Source of the DNA: Desmodus rotundus
Taxonomy: Eukaryota; Chordata; Mammalia; Chiroptera; Phyllostomidae
Assembly (NCBI RefSeq): GCF_022682495.2
Contig: NC_071388.1
Span: forward strand, 85,437,073-85,501,072
DNA length: 64,000 nt
Direction: 5' to 3'
Positions 1-10,965 of this stretch are shown here, one piece after another (the stretch's first letter is position 1; each line of letters begins with the position of its first letter). A model generated the notes under the pieces. It saw nothing but the letters and a program-made list of their open reading frames with translations, had not been told where the DNA came from and did no database searches. The position numbers were made by a program, and so were the translations under genes.

Positions 1-1298
1 TTCTCTCCCAAGGCAGGGGCTCTGAAGAGAAACTAGATCCTAGAATTCCCAGCACTATGCAGTGCCCCCTGGTATAGCTGCAATAGGACTTTTGTGCTGC
101 AGCAGAGAAATTTTGCAGCCAAAAGAAAGGCAGCCATCCAGGAAGCATGGGAGAGAAGCCCAGTGACCTTGGACCCTGGAATGATACAGAACAGCTGAAA
201 GGGGAACCTTTAAGTATCTTATGGTTGTGACAAGGGACACCCCCGCAACAGAGAGCTTTGCAGCCAGCCACCAGACAGTAACACTGACACCTCCGATGAT
301 GGCAGCAGGGGGCAATGGTCAAAGGCCAAAGGCCAGACAGGATGGGTAACATCCCAGTTTGTGGATACCCATATGACACAAAGGACAGCTTGGACCCAGT
401 GCCTTCCTCTGGTGCCAGAACACTGACACCGCTTGGGAGAAAGCAGGAAAGGAGGAAATGTCGGAATTAACTCGGTGTGAATCTAAAATGATAAGGAAAG
501 CATGAAGGTGACTGAGTTTATCTGGAAACTATTACAATGACATGTTTTGCCTTTAGGCAGTATGTGGATGTTGAGTTTTGAAAAGTAGCTATTTCTTTAA
601 ACATGTAGCTAAACTTACTTGGAAATTTGCACTGAAAGCAGTAAAAATCTCATTGGTCTTTATCCTTCAGTTGTCTCCACAATCTCTTGGGAGTTTCTGG
701 GAGGTGTTTCACACTGACTCATGAATGACTCTACTGTGGCTGTTGAGCTTATTCAAGGACTGCGCCTGCTTGCATTAATAGGGTTGGATCCTCTTTGAAG
801 GGATCTTGAAGTAGGGCTGCTTGGACTGCAGTATCCCACATTGACTTGAGTCTTACAGCTTTTCACTTTGCATTCTTCAAACCTTTTTGCTAAACACATC
901 CTCCACAGGACTCAGACAAGTGTTTAAGAGGACTTATGATGAGAGACAAACATAAAAAACAGGAAAACAGAGCAGTAGATTGATTCTGATTTCAAATCAG
1001 ATACATTTTTTCTTGTCTTTGTACTGCAGAAAAAAAAAAGACCTTACCCTCTATGAGTGGACACAGGAAACCATGTGAAGAAAATTTCAGTCACTTTAAG
1101 CCTTAGTCCCTTCTTTAGTTCTCAGTCAGAAGCAAAAACAGAAAGGAAAAGTCTGCTAGTATTCATTCAACAGCTGTGAGGAAAATGTAAGTATCAAAAT
1201 TGAGTATCAGTATTATACTTAAAGATTAATTATAATTTATCATTTTTTCATTATAAATTACATGTAGCACATTTGCATAGTTTATAATTCTCTCATTT
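1..1298. other. Unassigned non-coding stretch
   Basis: No gene or repeat family was recognised. ORFs are short and scattered. AT content rises toward the right end, where a simple AT-rich patch (about 1200-1260) precedes the SINE target site. Confidence 0.5.
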
Positions 1299-1312
1299 GG
1301 AGGGAAAATTCT

Positions 1313-1537
1313 ATTTTTTTAAGATTTTATTTATTTATTTTTAGAGAGAGGGAAAGGAAGGGAGAAAGAGAGGGAGAGAAACATCATTGTGGGAGAGAAA
1401 CAGATTGGTTGGCTCTTGCATGCCCCCAACTGGGGACCCAGCCCCCAACCCAGGCATGTTCCCCAGCTGGGAATTGAACCAGTGACCTTCTGGTTCACAG
1501 GTTAGTGCCCAATCCACTGAGCCACACCAGCCAGACC
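1313..1537 (-). mobile_element. VES-type tRNA-derived SINE (bat), minus strand
   Basis: On the plus strand it begins with a T-rich/TTTA tail (the SINE 3' end) and a purine-rich GAGAGA segment. It ends with the complement of the tRNA-like head (gccacaccagccag). The B-box-like stretch is visible as the complement of 'ggttcaattccc'. It is flanked by an imperfect 14-bp duplication, ggagggaaaattct at 1299-1312 and ggaggaaaaattct at 1539-1552 (13 of 14 identical), which fits L1-mediated insertion. The non-functional tRNA-like head would carry the internal RNA polymerase III promoter. Confidence 0.88.
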
Positions 1538-1552
1538 TGGAGGAAAAATTCT

Positions 1553-2261
1553 CATTTTTCTGTATGACTTTATAAGTTTTTTACTTATAAATCTATAAAC
1601 TTTTCTTCTCTATGTGTTGTAATTAAGGAAAACCTCTCTGAATAGTGACCCTTAATACTGGGTGGTGTGTGCCTATTTAAGAATCAGGTCATACGCAACA
1701 GTTTGGCCTCACAGTGTGAACCAAAATGACTAATCTTTGTACCTGTTTTTGTCACTTGTAAAATTAAAATTAGAGACCTGTAACACAAGGTTGAAAAGGA
1801 GGTTAAAAAAAAGACCATATACTCCTACACTCAAACAGTAAGTCTCCATTACTAGATCAAAGTCAAATTCCCTTCAGAACAAATGTTCTCCCAAAGAAGA
1901 CTCTCAGTCCCCCCTGGAAAGAAACTTCTGGAAAGCCCACCAATTTATCATTTATACTTATCAGTCCAAATCTCACTTTGACACAAGCCAAGATGCCACC
2001 TGCACAAATAAGTGACATAGGTCTTTGAAATTTATCTCAGGTGGGAAGCATGTCAGCACCTGGCTAGGCCATTTAGAAAAGGATTTTGATGTACTGGGTT
2101 TTATGGTGACTCTCACATTACAGAGTTTTAGGGAAGTCACTGAAGCCGTTATGAAGACCACCTCCTTTGCCAGCAACGGCATGCTTATGTGACCTGGTCT
2201 ACTGACTCTGGAATAACCAGATGAAACCTAAACTTGTTTCTTTCTTCCTCCTCCATCTTGC
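1553..2261. other. Unassigned non-coding stretch
   Basis: AT-rich DNA with only short ORFs, including a 69-codon minus ORF at 1973-2182. No motif or known repeat was recognised. Confidence 0.45.
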
Positions 2262-2630
2262 CTGTTCAGAGTGCTATAATAAACTACCTTAGAAAGCTTA
2301 CAAATAGCAGACATTTATTTGTCTCCGTTCTAGAGACCAGAAGTCCAAGATCCAGATTGCCAGTATGGCCGAGCTCCGGTGAGGACCTTTCCTGGACTGC
2401 AGACAGCTGACTCCTCATTATATCCTTACGTGGTGAAGTAGAGAAAGAAAGCAGGGGCTCCCATAACTCCTGTAAGGGCCTAATCCCATTCATGAGGGTT
2501 CTACCCTCATGACCACATCTAATCCTAATTATTTCCCAAAGTCTCCACCTCCTGATACCATCAAATGAAAAGGAGATGAAGTTCAACACAGGAACTTAGG
2601 GGGACACAAACATTTAATCCATAACATCCT
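2262..2630 (-). mobile_element. MaLR (MLT1/MST-like) LTR fragment, minus strand
   Basis: The plus strand shows the reverse of a mammalian apparent LTR retrotransposon LTR: 'gacatttatttgtc', then 'agaccagaagtccaagatcc', 'cctaatcccattcatgaggg', and finally 'gggggacacaaacatttaatcc'. These blocks occur in the order expected for an MLT1/MST-type LTR read backwards. The copy is diverged. The 101-codon minus ORF at 2284-2589 lies within it and is not a gene. Subfamily assignment needs a repeat-library search. Confidence 0.65.
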
Positions 2631-2685
2631 ATTTTTCCCCCTCCTTCTTTGCCTCAAATTCTTTAAGGTAAAAATCATTTCCTGA

Positions 2686-2800
2686 TTCATGCATTCATTC
2701 CAAAAAAATTTATGGAAGGCCTATTATATGCCAAGCCCTGATTCTAGGTTGTTGGTAAAATATCAAACAAGAAAGTGAATGAGGTCATTGAGTTGATATT
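2686..2800 (+). repeat. Ancient interspersed-repeat motif, family unresolved
   Basis: The wording 'tatgccaagccctgattctagg' with a preceding 'cattcattcc' is a recurrent old mammalian repeat signature. Similar wording recurs at about 18436-18510 and 41520-41640. I cannot assign the family with confidence. A G11 run (2839-2849) and GT-rich patch follow. Confidence 0.35.
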
Positions 2801-3184
2801 CTAAAGGAAAGGAGGGGAGGACTGGGGCCATGTGTTGTGGGGGGGGGGGTGAGGGAGAGGGAGTGTGTGTGTAATTAAACAATACAAAAATAAATAATGG
2901 TGTAGTATGGTTAAAATAATCCAGGTTTATCTGACAGAGAACAAGTGAGGAATCACCATATCATAGTTCTGTCTTTAGTCTTAGCAGAATCTAACTTCAA
3001 AGTTGGAATTGTCCTTATGCCAGAGTTAGTCAATTATTTGCGTCATTCTACAATTTGCACCCTTAGGTGGTTGGATTCATGTGACATTGCAGCATCAGGA
3101 ACGTTATTTATTTTTAACTCTATTTACACTGGCCACTGCTACGGCACCACTTAGAAAGTATGGTTATATGGGACAGTACAGTGG
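2801..3184. other. Unassigned stretch with G-run and GT-rich patch
   Basis: It contains G11 at 2839-2849 and a short GT repeat near 2863-2872. The 69-codon plus ORF at 2945-3154 has no recognisable domain. Confidence 0.4.
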
Positions 3185-3385
3185 GGCAGAATGGGCACAC
3201 GTTTCAAAGTTGGGGAGATGGGGTGTCAACCCCTCATCTACGTCACGCTGGCTCTCCTCCCTTCAGCAAGTCACTTGACCTCATGAAACCTCATCTTATC
3301 ATCTGCAGTGTCAGCACAGCAACATTTAACTCAAAGCTTTGTGATGCGTGTCAAAATAATACAATTAAATAATATATCTTTACTT
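3185..3385 (+). repeat. MIR-type ancient SINE relic
   Basis: The MIR core wording 'gcaagtcacttgacctcatg', followed by 'cctcatcttatcatctgcag', is visible at about 3267-3310, with an upstream part resembling the tRNA-derived section. It is a diverged fossil with no coding role. The short ORFs covering it are incidental. Confidence 0.65.
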
Positions 3386-4839
3386 GGCTTAAGGTGCCAT
3401 TGAAGTATAAATCTGGAATTATTTTACATCTTTTCCCAAATAATACCTATCAAATGTTCCTTTTCAACAACCATTTCACCTAAGTACAAGCTTCTGAAAG
3501 ATCTCTCAGCCCCCCTGATAACCTTTCTTCAGTTTTGGTTGAGATTATCTCATCTCGTACTCACATTTCTCCCTGTTCCACAAAAGGAGGACGCACCACT
3601 TCCTGGCTGGAAGTGTTGGGGGTGGGAAGGAAAGGGTGTGGTCTCCAGAGACAGCACCCACATCTAGGCTTCAGCAGCAGTGAGAAGAGGCAAGGAGACA
3701 TCCGATCACTCTACTGACAACAATGCTTGGTGCCAAGTACACCACTCGTTCTTTTAATTGTTGCTGTTTTTCTGTGGGACACTGACTGCTTGTCAATTCC
3801 ACGTTGGAAGAGCTATCGAGGGTTGGCTCTCTGCAGAGTCTTAGGAGGGCACTTAGCCCTCTCCCTACATGGTCCCTTGACTGGGAGCCCAGGCTAAAGC
3901 CAAGCCTAATCCTTCCCACCTCAATATTAGCCATTCCTCACTCAGAAGTGTATTTGCAACATTACCTACATTTTAGCCACAATTAGTGGCATTTTTCCAA
4001 CACATAGGAAACTCACGTATCCTTACTTCATGTAGGGAATAGGACTGAACCTCTGTCACTCCATTCATAGCTGTTATCTCTCTCCTGCTTCTTTATCCAA
4101 GCTCAGAACTACCAGGTAGTATACTGGCTCAGTGGTTCAGCAGGTTTCAGGAAGGAGAAGGTCATCAGTTGTAGACCTCATAAGAAGGGAAGAACTCAGG
4201 CATTCACTCACAACACCCACCCAACACAACCAACTTCAAAGCCCCCCGTGACAACCCACTAAGATTAATGCCAAATCCTCATCAGAAAGGCCCTGCGATC
4301 ACGGTAAAATCTGACCCAGCCCACCTCTCCAGCTGTATCCCATGCCCCTCCCGTTCCCTCGCTATCTGTGTCCCTGCCCCACCACCTTCTTTAAGCTCGT
4401 GGAGCATGCCATGCTACTCCTCACCTCAGTGAAAAGAGAGACAAAGCACTCATGACAGAATCTGAGAAACACCAATGTTTGGTGGTGCATTAAAGGAGGA
4501 GAAGGTGGGAAAAGAAACAAGAAATAATGCCTAGTAAGATAAGAAGAAAACCAGAAAATCTGATGTGGCAGAAACCAAGTAAAGAGAGTATTTTTAAGTA
4601 AAGTGAGTGGACTCACTTAAATGTTACTTAAATGAAGCCCAAGGATTTGTCTTTGCATCTTATCAGTTGGAGGGGACTGTGATCTTGAAATAAATGCTAT
4701 AGTAGAGTAGTGAAGACAGAAGCTAGATCAAAGTAGCATACAGGTGAATAGGAAACGAGGACCTGGTTGATCTTTAAGATAGTTGTACTTGGTAGCAGGA
4801 ACAGTATTTACTAGCACTTACATTATTTTAACTTAAAGT
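3386..4839. other. Unassigned non-coding stretch
   Basis: ORFs are at most 87 codons on either strand and overlap each other without a domain. No repeat family was recognised. Confidence 0.45.
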
Positions 4840-4964
4840 GGACTTACTTCTTGCCAGGCATTCTGCTATTCACTTTGCAAGCATTTTCTCATTAAATACT
4901 CACAGTAACACTATTAGGCAAGAAATGTACTAATTAAATTGCCAAAGACATAGCTAGTAAACTG
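4840..4964 (-). repeat. MIR relic, minus strand
   Basis: 'ttgccaggcattctgctatt', then 'ttctcattaaatactcacag' and 'agctagtaaact', follow the order of the MIR consensus read in reverse. Confidence 0.55.
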
Positions 4965-5630
4965 TGGTTGACTGAATAACAGTCCTAAGAATATCAGAGT
5001 CATAATCCCCGCAACCTGTAGTGTTACCTTACAGGGCAAAAGGGACTTTGCAGATCTAAGAGTCTTTGCATGGGGATATCAACTTGGGTTATCTGGTGAG
5101 GCCCAAATGTGATCAGAATTGTCCCAAAAGAGAAGCCAAGGGAGATTTGACACAGAAGCAAGAAGACAATGTCATAACTTCAGCAGAGAGTGATTTGAAG
5201 ATGCTACGCTGCTGGCTTTGAAGGAGAGGTCCTTGAATCAAAGAATGTAAGGAATGCAGCTCTAAGCCCAGGAAAAAAGTGTGGAAACAGATTTCCTAGG
5301 GAGCACAGCCCTGAAATCAAGACCCTTAATTTCAGCCCAGGAAACTGGTTTCAGACTTCTGACCTCCAAGGCTGTAGGAGAGTACCATATTTTGTCATGC
5401 ATAATACACACTTTTTGCCCAAATTTTTGAGGGAAAAAGAAAGATGCACATTATACATGGGTATAATGATTACATACCATGGGTATGATAACAGACATAA
5501 TAATCTTGTGTATAATATGCATAAAACCATGGTTGCCATTATACACGGCAAAATACAGGGAAGTGTATACTGTTTACAACCACCATATTTGCTATAACTG
5601 GTTACAGAAGCCATAGGAAACTAATATGGG
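4965..5630 (+). mobile_element. MaLR (MLT1-like) LTR, interrupted by an insert
   Basis: Typical MLT1 wording is seen in order: 'gactgaataacagtcc', 'aaagggactttgcag', 'gaggcccaaatgtgatca', 'gatgctacgctgctggcttt', 'cagacttctgacctcc', and after an interruption 'ggttacagaagccatagg'. The LTR body is split near 5384-5590 by unrelated AT-rich sequence that replaces about 30 bp near the LTR's 3' end. Confidence 0.75.
5384..5590. mobile_element. MITE-like insert in the MLT1 LTR
   Basis: About 200 bp unlike the host LTR is bounded by direct repeats of 'accatattt' at 5384-5392 and 5582-5590. Inside are complementary motifs such as 'cattatacatgggtataatg' and 'gcaaaatac', reminiscent of short non-autonomous DNA transposons. 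Terminal inverted repeats are not clear, so the family is unknown and the element nature is inferred. Confidence 0.35.
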
Positions 5631-5634
5631 TGTG

Positions 5635-6295
5635 ATCAAGATTTTTTCCCTAATATAGTACTATAGTACTGGAGAAAATACAGATTAACGGTATCACCTG
5701 TGGAAAACATACAGAAAGCATGACAGGGAAGAAAGGAAAAGAAGGGAAAACAGAAGTGAAAGAAGTGGTGTGGGGAAGGGGGAAAGTCAGTAGAATGGAG
5801 AGGAAATGAGAGACTTAGACCTCAAATATTCTCAACGCGACACCAAAACTATCCTTTGCGACTTCACCTCCGGGACTGTTTTCCCAACCTCAGTCAGGGT
5901 TCACATTTGGCCCGTAGCTGCGCGTTCGCTCTGGAGGGTAAAATCACAGTGCAAAATTACAGGAACCTATAAATCCTGTGGCACCACAGCTACAGAGAAA
6001 ACAGATTGGTGAAGTCCTAGTTTGGAGATCAAATGGCTCAGCAACTGTTTGGGGGCAGTCAACAGTTAAAGACACAATATTAAATGGTGAGAGATGAAGT
6101 TTGAAAAATAACTTGATCCATTTTTTGTACCACCAACTCAAGCATGGCCTTCATTTGGTTTTAAAGATATATTTTGTAAGGTTTTTCTCTTTTTATATCT
6201 TAATATTATCTCTATTACTTATTACTGTTTGTCATTTGCTATTATGAAATCATGTTGAGACATCCTCACTGAACATGCTATTAATAATCTGTTTT
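5635..6295. other. Unassigned non-coding stretch
   Basis: The left half is purine-rich. A locally CpG-bearing patch lies at about 5835-5935. ORFs are 68 codons or shorter. No repeat was recognised. Confidence 0.4.
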
Positions 6296-6299
6296 TAAA

Positions 6300-6360
6300 A
6301 CAATGGGGGGAAAACGGGGACAACTGTAATTGAACAACAATAATTTTTTAATAAATAAAA
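6300..6360 (+). mobile_element. L1 3'-end fragment
   Basis: 'ggggacaactgtaattgaac' followed by 'aacaacaataa' and an A-rich tail matches the layout of the 3' ends of the L1/HAL1 elements elsewhere in the window (ggggacaactgtaatagcat). The tail wording differs, so it probably comes from a different, perhaps autonomous, L1 subfamily. Only about 60 bp survives, a severe 5' truncation. Confidence 0.6.
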
Positions 6361-8503
6361 AGCAATTTTATAAATGCATTATTATTTGGACATCCTATTT
6401 AATTTCACAATCAAACAATTGTTTGGTATTATAGTAATCAATGGCCACAGCTTTGAAAATTTATCTGTATTCAATATTTAATACAAGTAAGCCAAGTTTA
6501 GCAAAAAACCAAACAATTTGTGTGTCTAACACTGCCGCTCAGCTGCCTGAAACTCTCGACAACTTCCGTCCGTTGGCGGGTTCAAGGGCGGATCTGCTCG
6601 CAGTCACAATAGCTGAGTCCTTGTCTCTGACTCGCTGTGCCCTCACGGGGCTCTTTTCCTAGGTGAGGTCAGTGTCACGTCACTTTTTTCTAAGGAAATT
6701 AGGTATTCCCTTTGAAGTCTCTACAGTTTGGAAGAAATTAGAAGAGAAGCATTTGGAGTCCACATACAGACTCTGAATAGCCATAGTAGACTGCTTTTCC
6801 TAACTTGGTAATAAATAGTCTTTACATTATGGGGCTGAAAAGTACATTATAAAGGAGAATTAAGAACTAGTAAGAATAGGGGAAGGTAGTCAGTGGGAGA
6901 AATGCTTTTATTTCGGTCTCTCCCTTTAAAAAACAGAAAAGGAAACAGCAACCAAATAACACAACATACGGAGTGTCTGTTTTTCAGTGAAAGTGCCAGG
7001 TAAAGAGGTCTTTATATTTAAATCTGCACAGGCAGCATTATCCTCCCCTTCTGAAGATGGTTTCCCCCTGCACACACGCTCCAGAGGGCAAGCTGATTGC
7101 TCTCAGTTTGTCACACAAAAGCACGAGTAACAGCGACATCTAGTGGACTATGGCGGTATAGGACAGTGCAACTGAAGGGAATGCTCCGTGAAAGCTGAAA
7201 GCAAAACCCTGGAAGAATGGGGCTGCATTTCAAGTGTCCTGATTTATGCGGCAACAAAATTGTATGCTAACAGAATCAGTGAGTTCTGCCTCCCAGCAAA
7301 TGATACTGCTCTGGGTCAACATTTGGGATACGGAACCATCACTTACTGTTCACTGCTGTGGAATGGGGAAAAGCCTGTGGTCAGATCACACCACCTCGGT
7401 CTCGGAATTGGGAATGTGGCGATATTGCTGGAATTTTTTTAAAATATGGCAACATGAGGTTATGCATCTCAGATAAGAGAAAGTTAGCATAATGTACGTC
7501 CAAATGCCAACTTTAAAATCTATCCGAAGATAGTAAATTTCACTCTTTTTCATTCGTTTTAAGGTTATTTTCTCTTGTCAGTGGGAGAGGCCAGCCACCT
7601 CCCGGCTCTCTGCAGCAACTGAAACTCTGGCACTCAGCCCTTCATGTTAGACCTACAAGCTACACCACTCTGTCCCTGTCTCCCTCAGGTGCCAGCCACA
7701 ACAGCATCCTTTAGTCTGGTTGCCAAGTCAATAATCTCTCTTGGTATCTGCCTTTTTCACCCCTTCCCCCTCCTCCCCCTCTGTCCAGAAGTCTAATTCC
7801 AAGTCAGCAGGCAGAAGGTCAGAAATCTCTGAAAGGCACAATTCCCACCGCCCATGCTCACGTCTTGCTTCTGTATATACTGCCAAATGCCCACCTACTT
7901 TCCTCCCTCCTCCCTAGCATCCTGTATCTCTATAAGCCCAGGTTGTCACCTGAATCTTGCCTTCACATCTGTTTCCTTCCAGCAGGGCTGACTTTTATTA
8001 GTAACATCCTGCCACGTCTGTCCCAGAGGCTCAGCACATCTTGTCATCTGTCCTGGGATCAGCAGCCTCTTCAGAGTTATCGACTCTGGGAGTTGGCCTT
8101 GTCAGAAGTGTCTGGGGCCTGGAGCTGGCCCAGAGCATCTGGGGGAGGAGAGCTGACAGTCTCCTGAATTTCACACCATGGCATCTTTGAAAAGTGGGCC
8201 AAGTTAAAGCAAGCGAATGCAGGCTGTTGTGAAAAAAGACAAAGGACAAAGTCACACCCAACCCAAGTAAGTGACAGTTTTGTTTCTTTATACATTGTGA
8301 AATGCCATAGTCAGGGCTACTTTAAAATGGTGTTTTGAAAATAATTAAATGTCTTGGTTGCTTTTTCTCACTATGAAAGAATTTTTAAAAACACATGTAC
8401 TAGGGATTTGCTACCTCTTTTAGTTTTGAAAAGGGGACCATGTCAATGTTTAAATTTAAAACTACAAATTGCACAGAAAATATATTCTAAAAAATATGAT
8501 TTT
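6361..8503. other. Unassigned non-coding stretch
   Basis: No gene was recognised. A CpG-containing patch lies at 6530-6600, within a 73-codon plus ORF without motifs. ORFs at 7188-7476 and 7865-8295 overlap on different frames and strands and look incidental. A pyrimidine-rich patch lies at 7740-7790. Confidence 0.45.
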
Positions 8504-8517
8504 CATCTCACTTGTTT

Positions 8518-10599
8518 ATTTTTTTAAGTATATTTTATTGATTGTGCTGTTACAGTTGTCCCAATTTCCCCTTTTGCCCCTCCCTGCCTGGTGCCCCCTT
8601 TCCCTTCAGCAATCCCCACCTTAGTTCATGTCTATGGGTCATGCATATACGTTCTTTGGCTTCTCCATTTCCTATACTATTCTTAACCCCCAACCCCCCC
8701 CATCTATTTCGTGCCTAACAATTTTGTTTCTTATTCCCTGCACCTTTTCCTCCATCTCCCCACTCCCCCTCCCTGCTGCTGACCCTCCTTGTTATCTCTA
8801 TTTCTATGATTCTGTTACTGTTCTAGTTGTTTGCTTAGTTTGTTTTTGTTTAGTTTTTTTTTTAGGTTCAGTTGTTGATAGTTGTGAGCTTGTTGTCATT
8901 TTACTGTTCATAGTTTCTATCTTCTTTTTATTAGGTAAGTCCCTTTAACATTTCATATAATAAGGGCTTGGTAAGGATGAACTCCTTTAGCTTTACCTTG
9001 TCTGGGAAGCACTTTATCTGCCCTTCAATTCTAAAGGATAGCTTTGCTGGATACAGTAATCTTGGATGTAGGTCTTGGCTTTTCATCACTTTGAATACTT
9101 CTTGCCAGCCCCTTCTTGCCTGCAAAGTTTCTTTTGAGAAATCAGCTGACAGTCTTATGGGAACTCCTTTGTAGCTCTCTGCTTTTCTCTTGCTGCTTTT
9201 AAGATTCTCTCTCTCTAACACCTGACATTTGCATTATGATGTGCCCTGATGTGGTCCTTTTTGCATTCGTCTTGTTTGGGGCTCTCTGCATCCTGGACTT
9301 GTAGGTCTATTTCTTTCACCAAATTAGGGAAGTTTTTCTTCATTATATTTTCAAATACATTTTCAATTTCTTGCTCTTCCTCTTCTCCTTCTGACATCCT
9401 ATGGTTCAGATATTGGCACATTTGGAGATGTCCTAGAGTCTTCTTATTCTCTCCTAGTTTTCTTGAATTCTCATTTCTTCATTGTGTTCTGGTTGATTAC
9501 TTTTCTTCCTTATGAACCAAATCGTTGATTTCAACCCCAGCTTTCTTCCCTTTATTGTTGGTTCCCTGTGGATTTTTCTTTATTTCACTTAGTGTAGCCT
9601 TCATTTCTTCCCTTATGCTTTTGCCATTCTCAGTGAGTTCTCTGAGCATCCTGATGACCAATGTTTTGAACTCTGCATCTAATAGGTTGGCTATCTCTGT
9701 TTCATTTAGTTCTTTTTCTGGGGTTTTATTCTGTTCTTTCATTTGGCCATATTTCTTTGCCTCCTTGATTTGGCATCCTCCCTGTGTTTGTTTCTGTGTA
9801 TAAGGTAGAGCTGCTCTGACTCCCTGTCTTAGCGCACCTGTTAAGTTGAATGGGCAAAGCCTTTAGGTATTCACCTGAGCAGGACAACATGGTTCACTGC
9901 CTTTTGGCTCTTGGTGGGGCGGGGGGATGGCTCTGTATATGGGAGAGGGGTCAGAGAGGGGACAATGCCACTGGCTGGCTGCTGAAGGCTTGCTCGTTTC
10001 CAGTCACTGCTGGAGGCTCACCCATTTACAGTCATTTCATCCCCTTCCCGTATATGATTGGCACCCCTCTAGCTGCTGCCCCAGTGGTGGTTCCCAGAGT
10101 GGATGGGTTTACATTTGCCCTGGGACTGTGCAGGCCCTTTAAACAAACTCTCCCCGGAGACCAGCAGTTTATTCTGCTTCCCAACCACCACTGATTTTAA
10201 CAGACAGAAGTTATGAGGCTTTATTTTCCCAGTGCTAGAACCCTGGGCTGCACGGTCTGGCCGGGGGCTGGGATTGCTCTCTCCCAAGGTATCCCTCCCA
10301 ATTTTGTCCACCACACATGAATGTGGGACTACCCATTCCACCAGCCACTGCCACTGCCTCCTTGCTCCTGCCATACCGTGTCCTCTCTGCCCAAGCTCCC
10401 CATCTCCACCCCTCCTACCCGTCCGGATGAATTTGGCTTCTTTAAATCCTTGGCTATCGAGCTTCCATACAGTTCAACTTTCTAGCAGTTCTGGGTGTTT
10501 TGTTTTGTTTTGTTTTTTGAGGTTAGTTGTGATCATCCTTACAGTTGTGCAAGGAGGCACAGTGTGTCCACCTATGCCACCATCTTGACCAGAAGTCCC
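8518..10599 (-). mobile_element. Full-length HAL1-like (half-L1) retrotransposon, minus strand
   Basis: Flanked by a perfect 14-bp target-site duplication, catctcacttgttt, at 8504-8517 and 10600-10613. Read on the minus strand it has a 5' UTR starting 'caagatggtggcataggtgg', an ORF1-like region, a G-rich 3' UTR and a short A-rich tail. No ORF2 (endonuclease/reverse transcriptase) lies between ORF1 and the 3' UTR. The layout is shared with copies at 26105, 42768, 49982 and 52739, so it is the family's structure and not a private deletion. Mobilisation would need ORF2 protein from an autonomous L1. The length is 2082 bp. The HAL1 name is family knowledge; subfamily unverified. Confidence 0.85.
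8931..9745 (-). pseudogene. ORF1-like gene of the HAL1 copy, broken
   Basis: Three minus-strand segments (9497-9742, 9215-9421, 8931-9221) together follow an L1 ORF1 protein. First comes a charged N-terminal coiled-coil-like part. Next is the RRM-like middle, with an acidic EGEEEEQEIEN stretch and KKNFPNLVKEI. Last is the C-terminal RNA-binding domain, with KGVPIRLSADFSKETLQARR, then PAKLSFRIEG and LKEFILTKPLLYEMLKG. L1 ORF1p is an RNA-binding trimer that coats element RNA. The frame is broken between segments, so no intact protein is made. Unlike the copy at 49982, it retains the whole C-terminal domain. Confidence 0.75.
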
Positions 10600-10613
10600 C
10601 ATCTCACTTGTTT

Positions 10614-10849
10614 CTAACCACTTCCAATGACTCTGCTATCTCTATCAATTCTCCCCCAAAGAGCAAAGTCAGAGCTCCTTGAAGATGGAGAAAATGAGAG
10701 TATTAGAAAACTAAAAAAGAGATTAATTGCCTATGGTAAAAATATTCATTGAGTAGAAGCTTACAAAGTGACTTCAAAATAATTCCTTGGCCCCAAACAA
10801 AGAATTCATTGAAAGTGGTATAGAAACCACCATAGCCCATCATCCCTGT
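10614..10849. other. Short unassigned spacer
   Basis: The spacer begins directly after the HAL1 target-site duplication. A 63-codon minus ORF has no motif. Confidence 0.4.
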
Positions 10850-10965
10850 GCTGAAATCCATTGTTTCCTGGTTATGTGACCGGAAGCTGGGCACTTCACC
10901 TCACTGAACCTCAGTTTCAACCTTTAACCTGGAAATAATACATGTGCACAGTCTCTTATGTGATA
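10850..10965 (+). repeat. MIR relic
   Basis: 'ggttatgtgacc' then 'gggcacttcacctcactgaacctcagttt' is the MIR core in plus orientation, spread over about 10868-10920. Confidence 0.6.
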
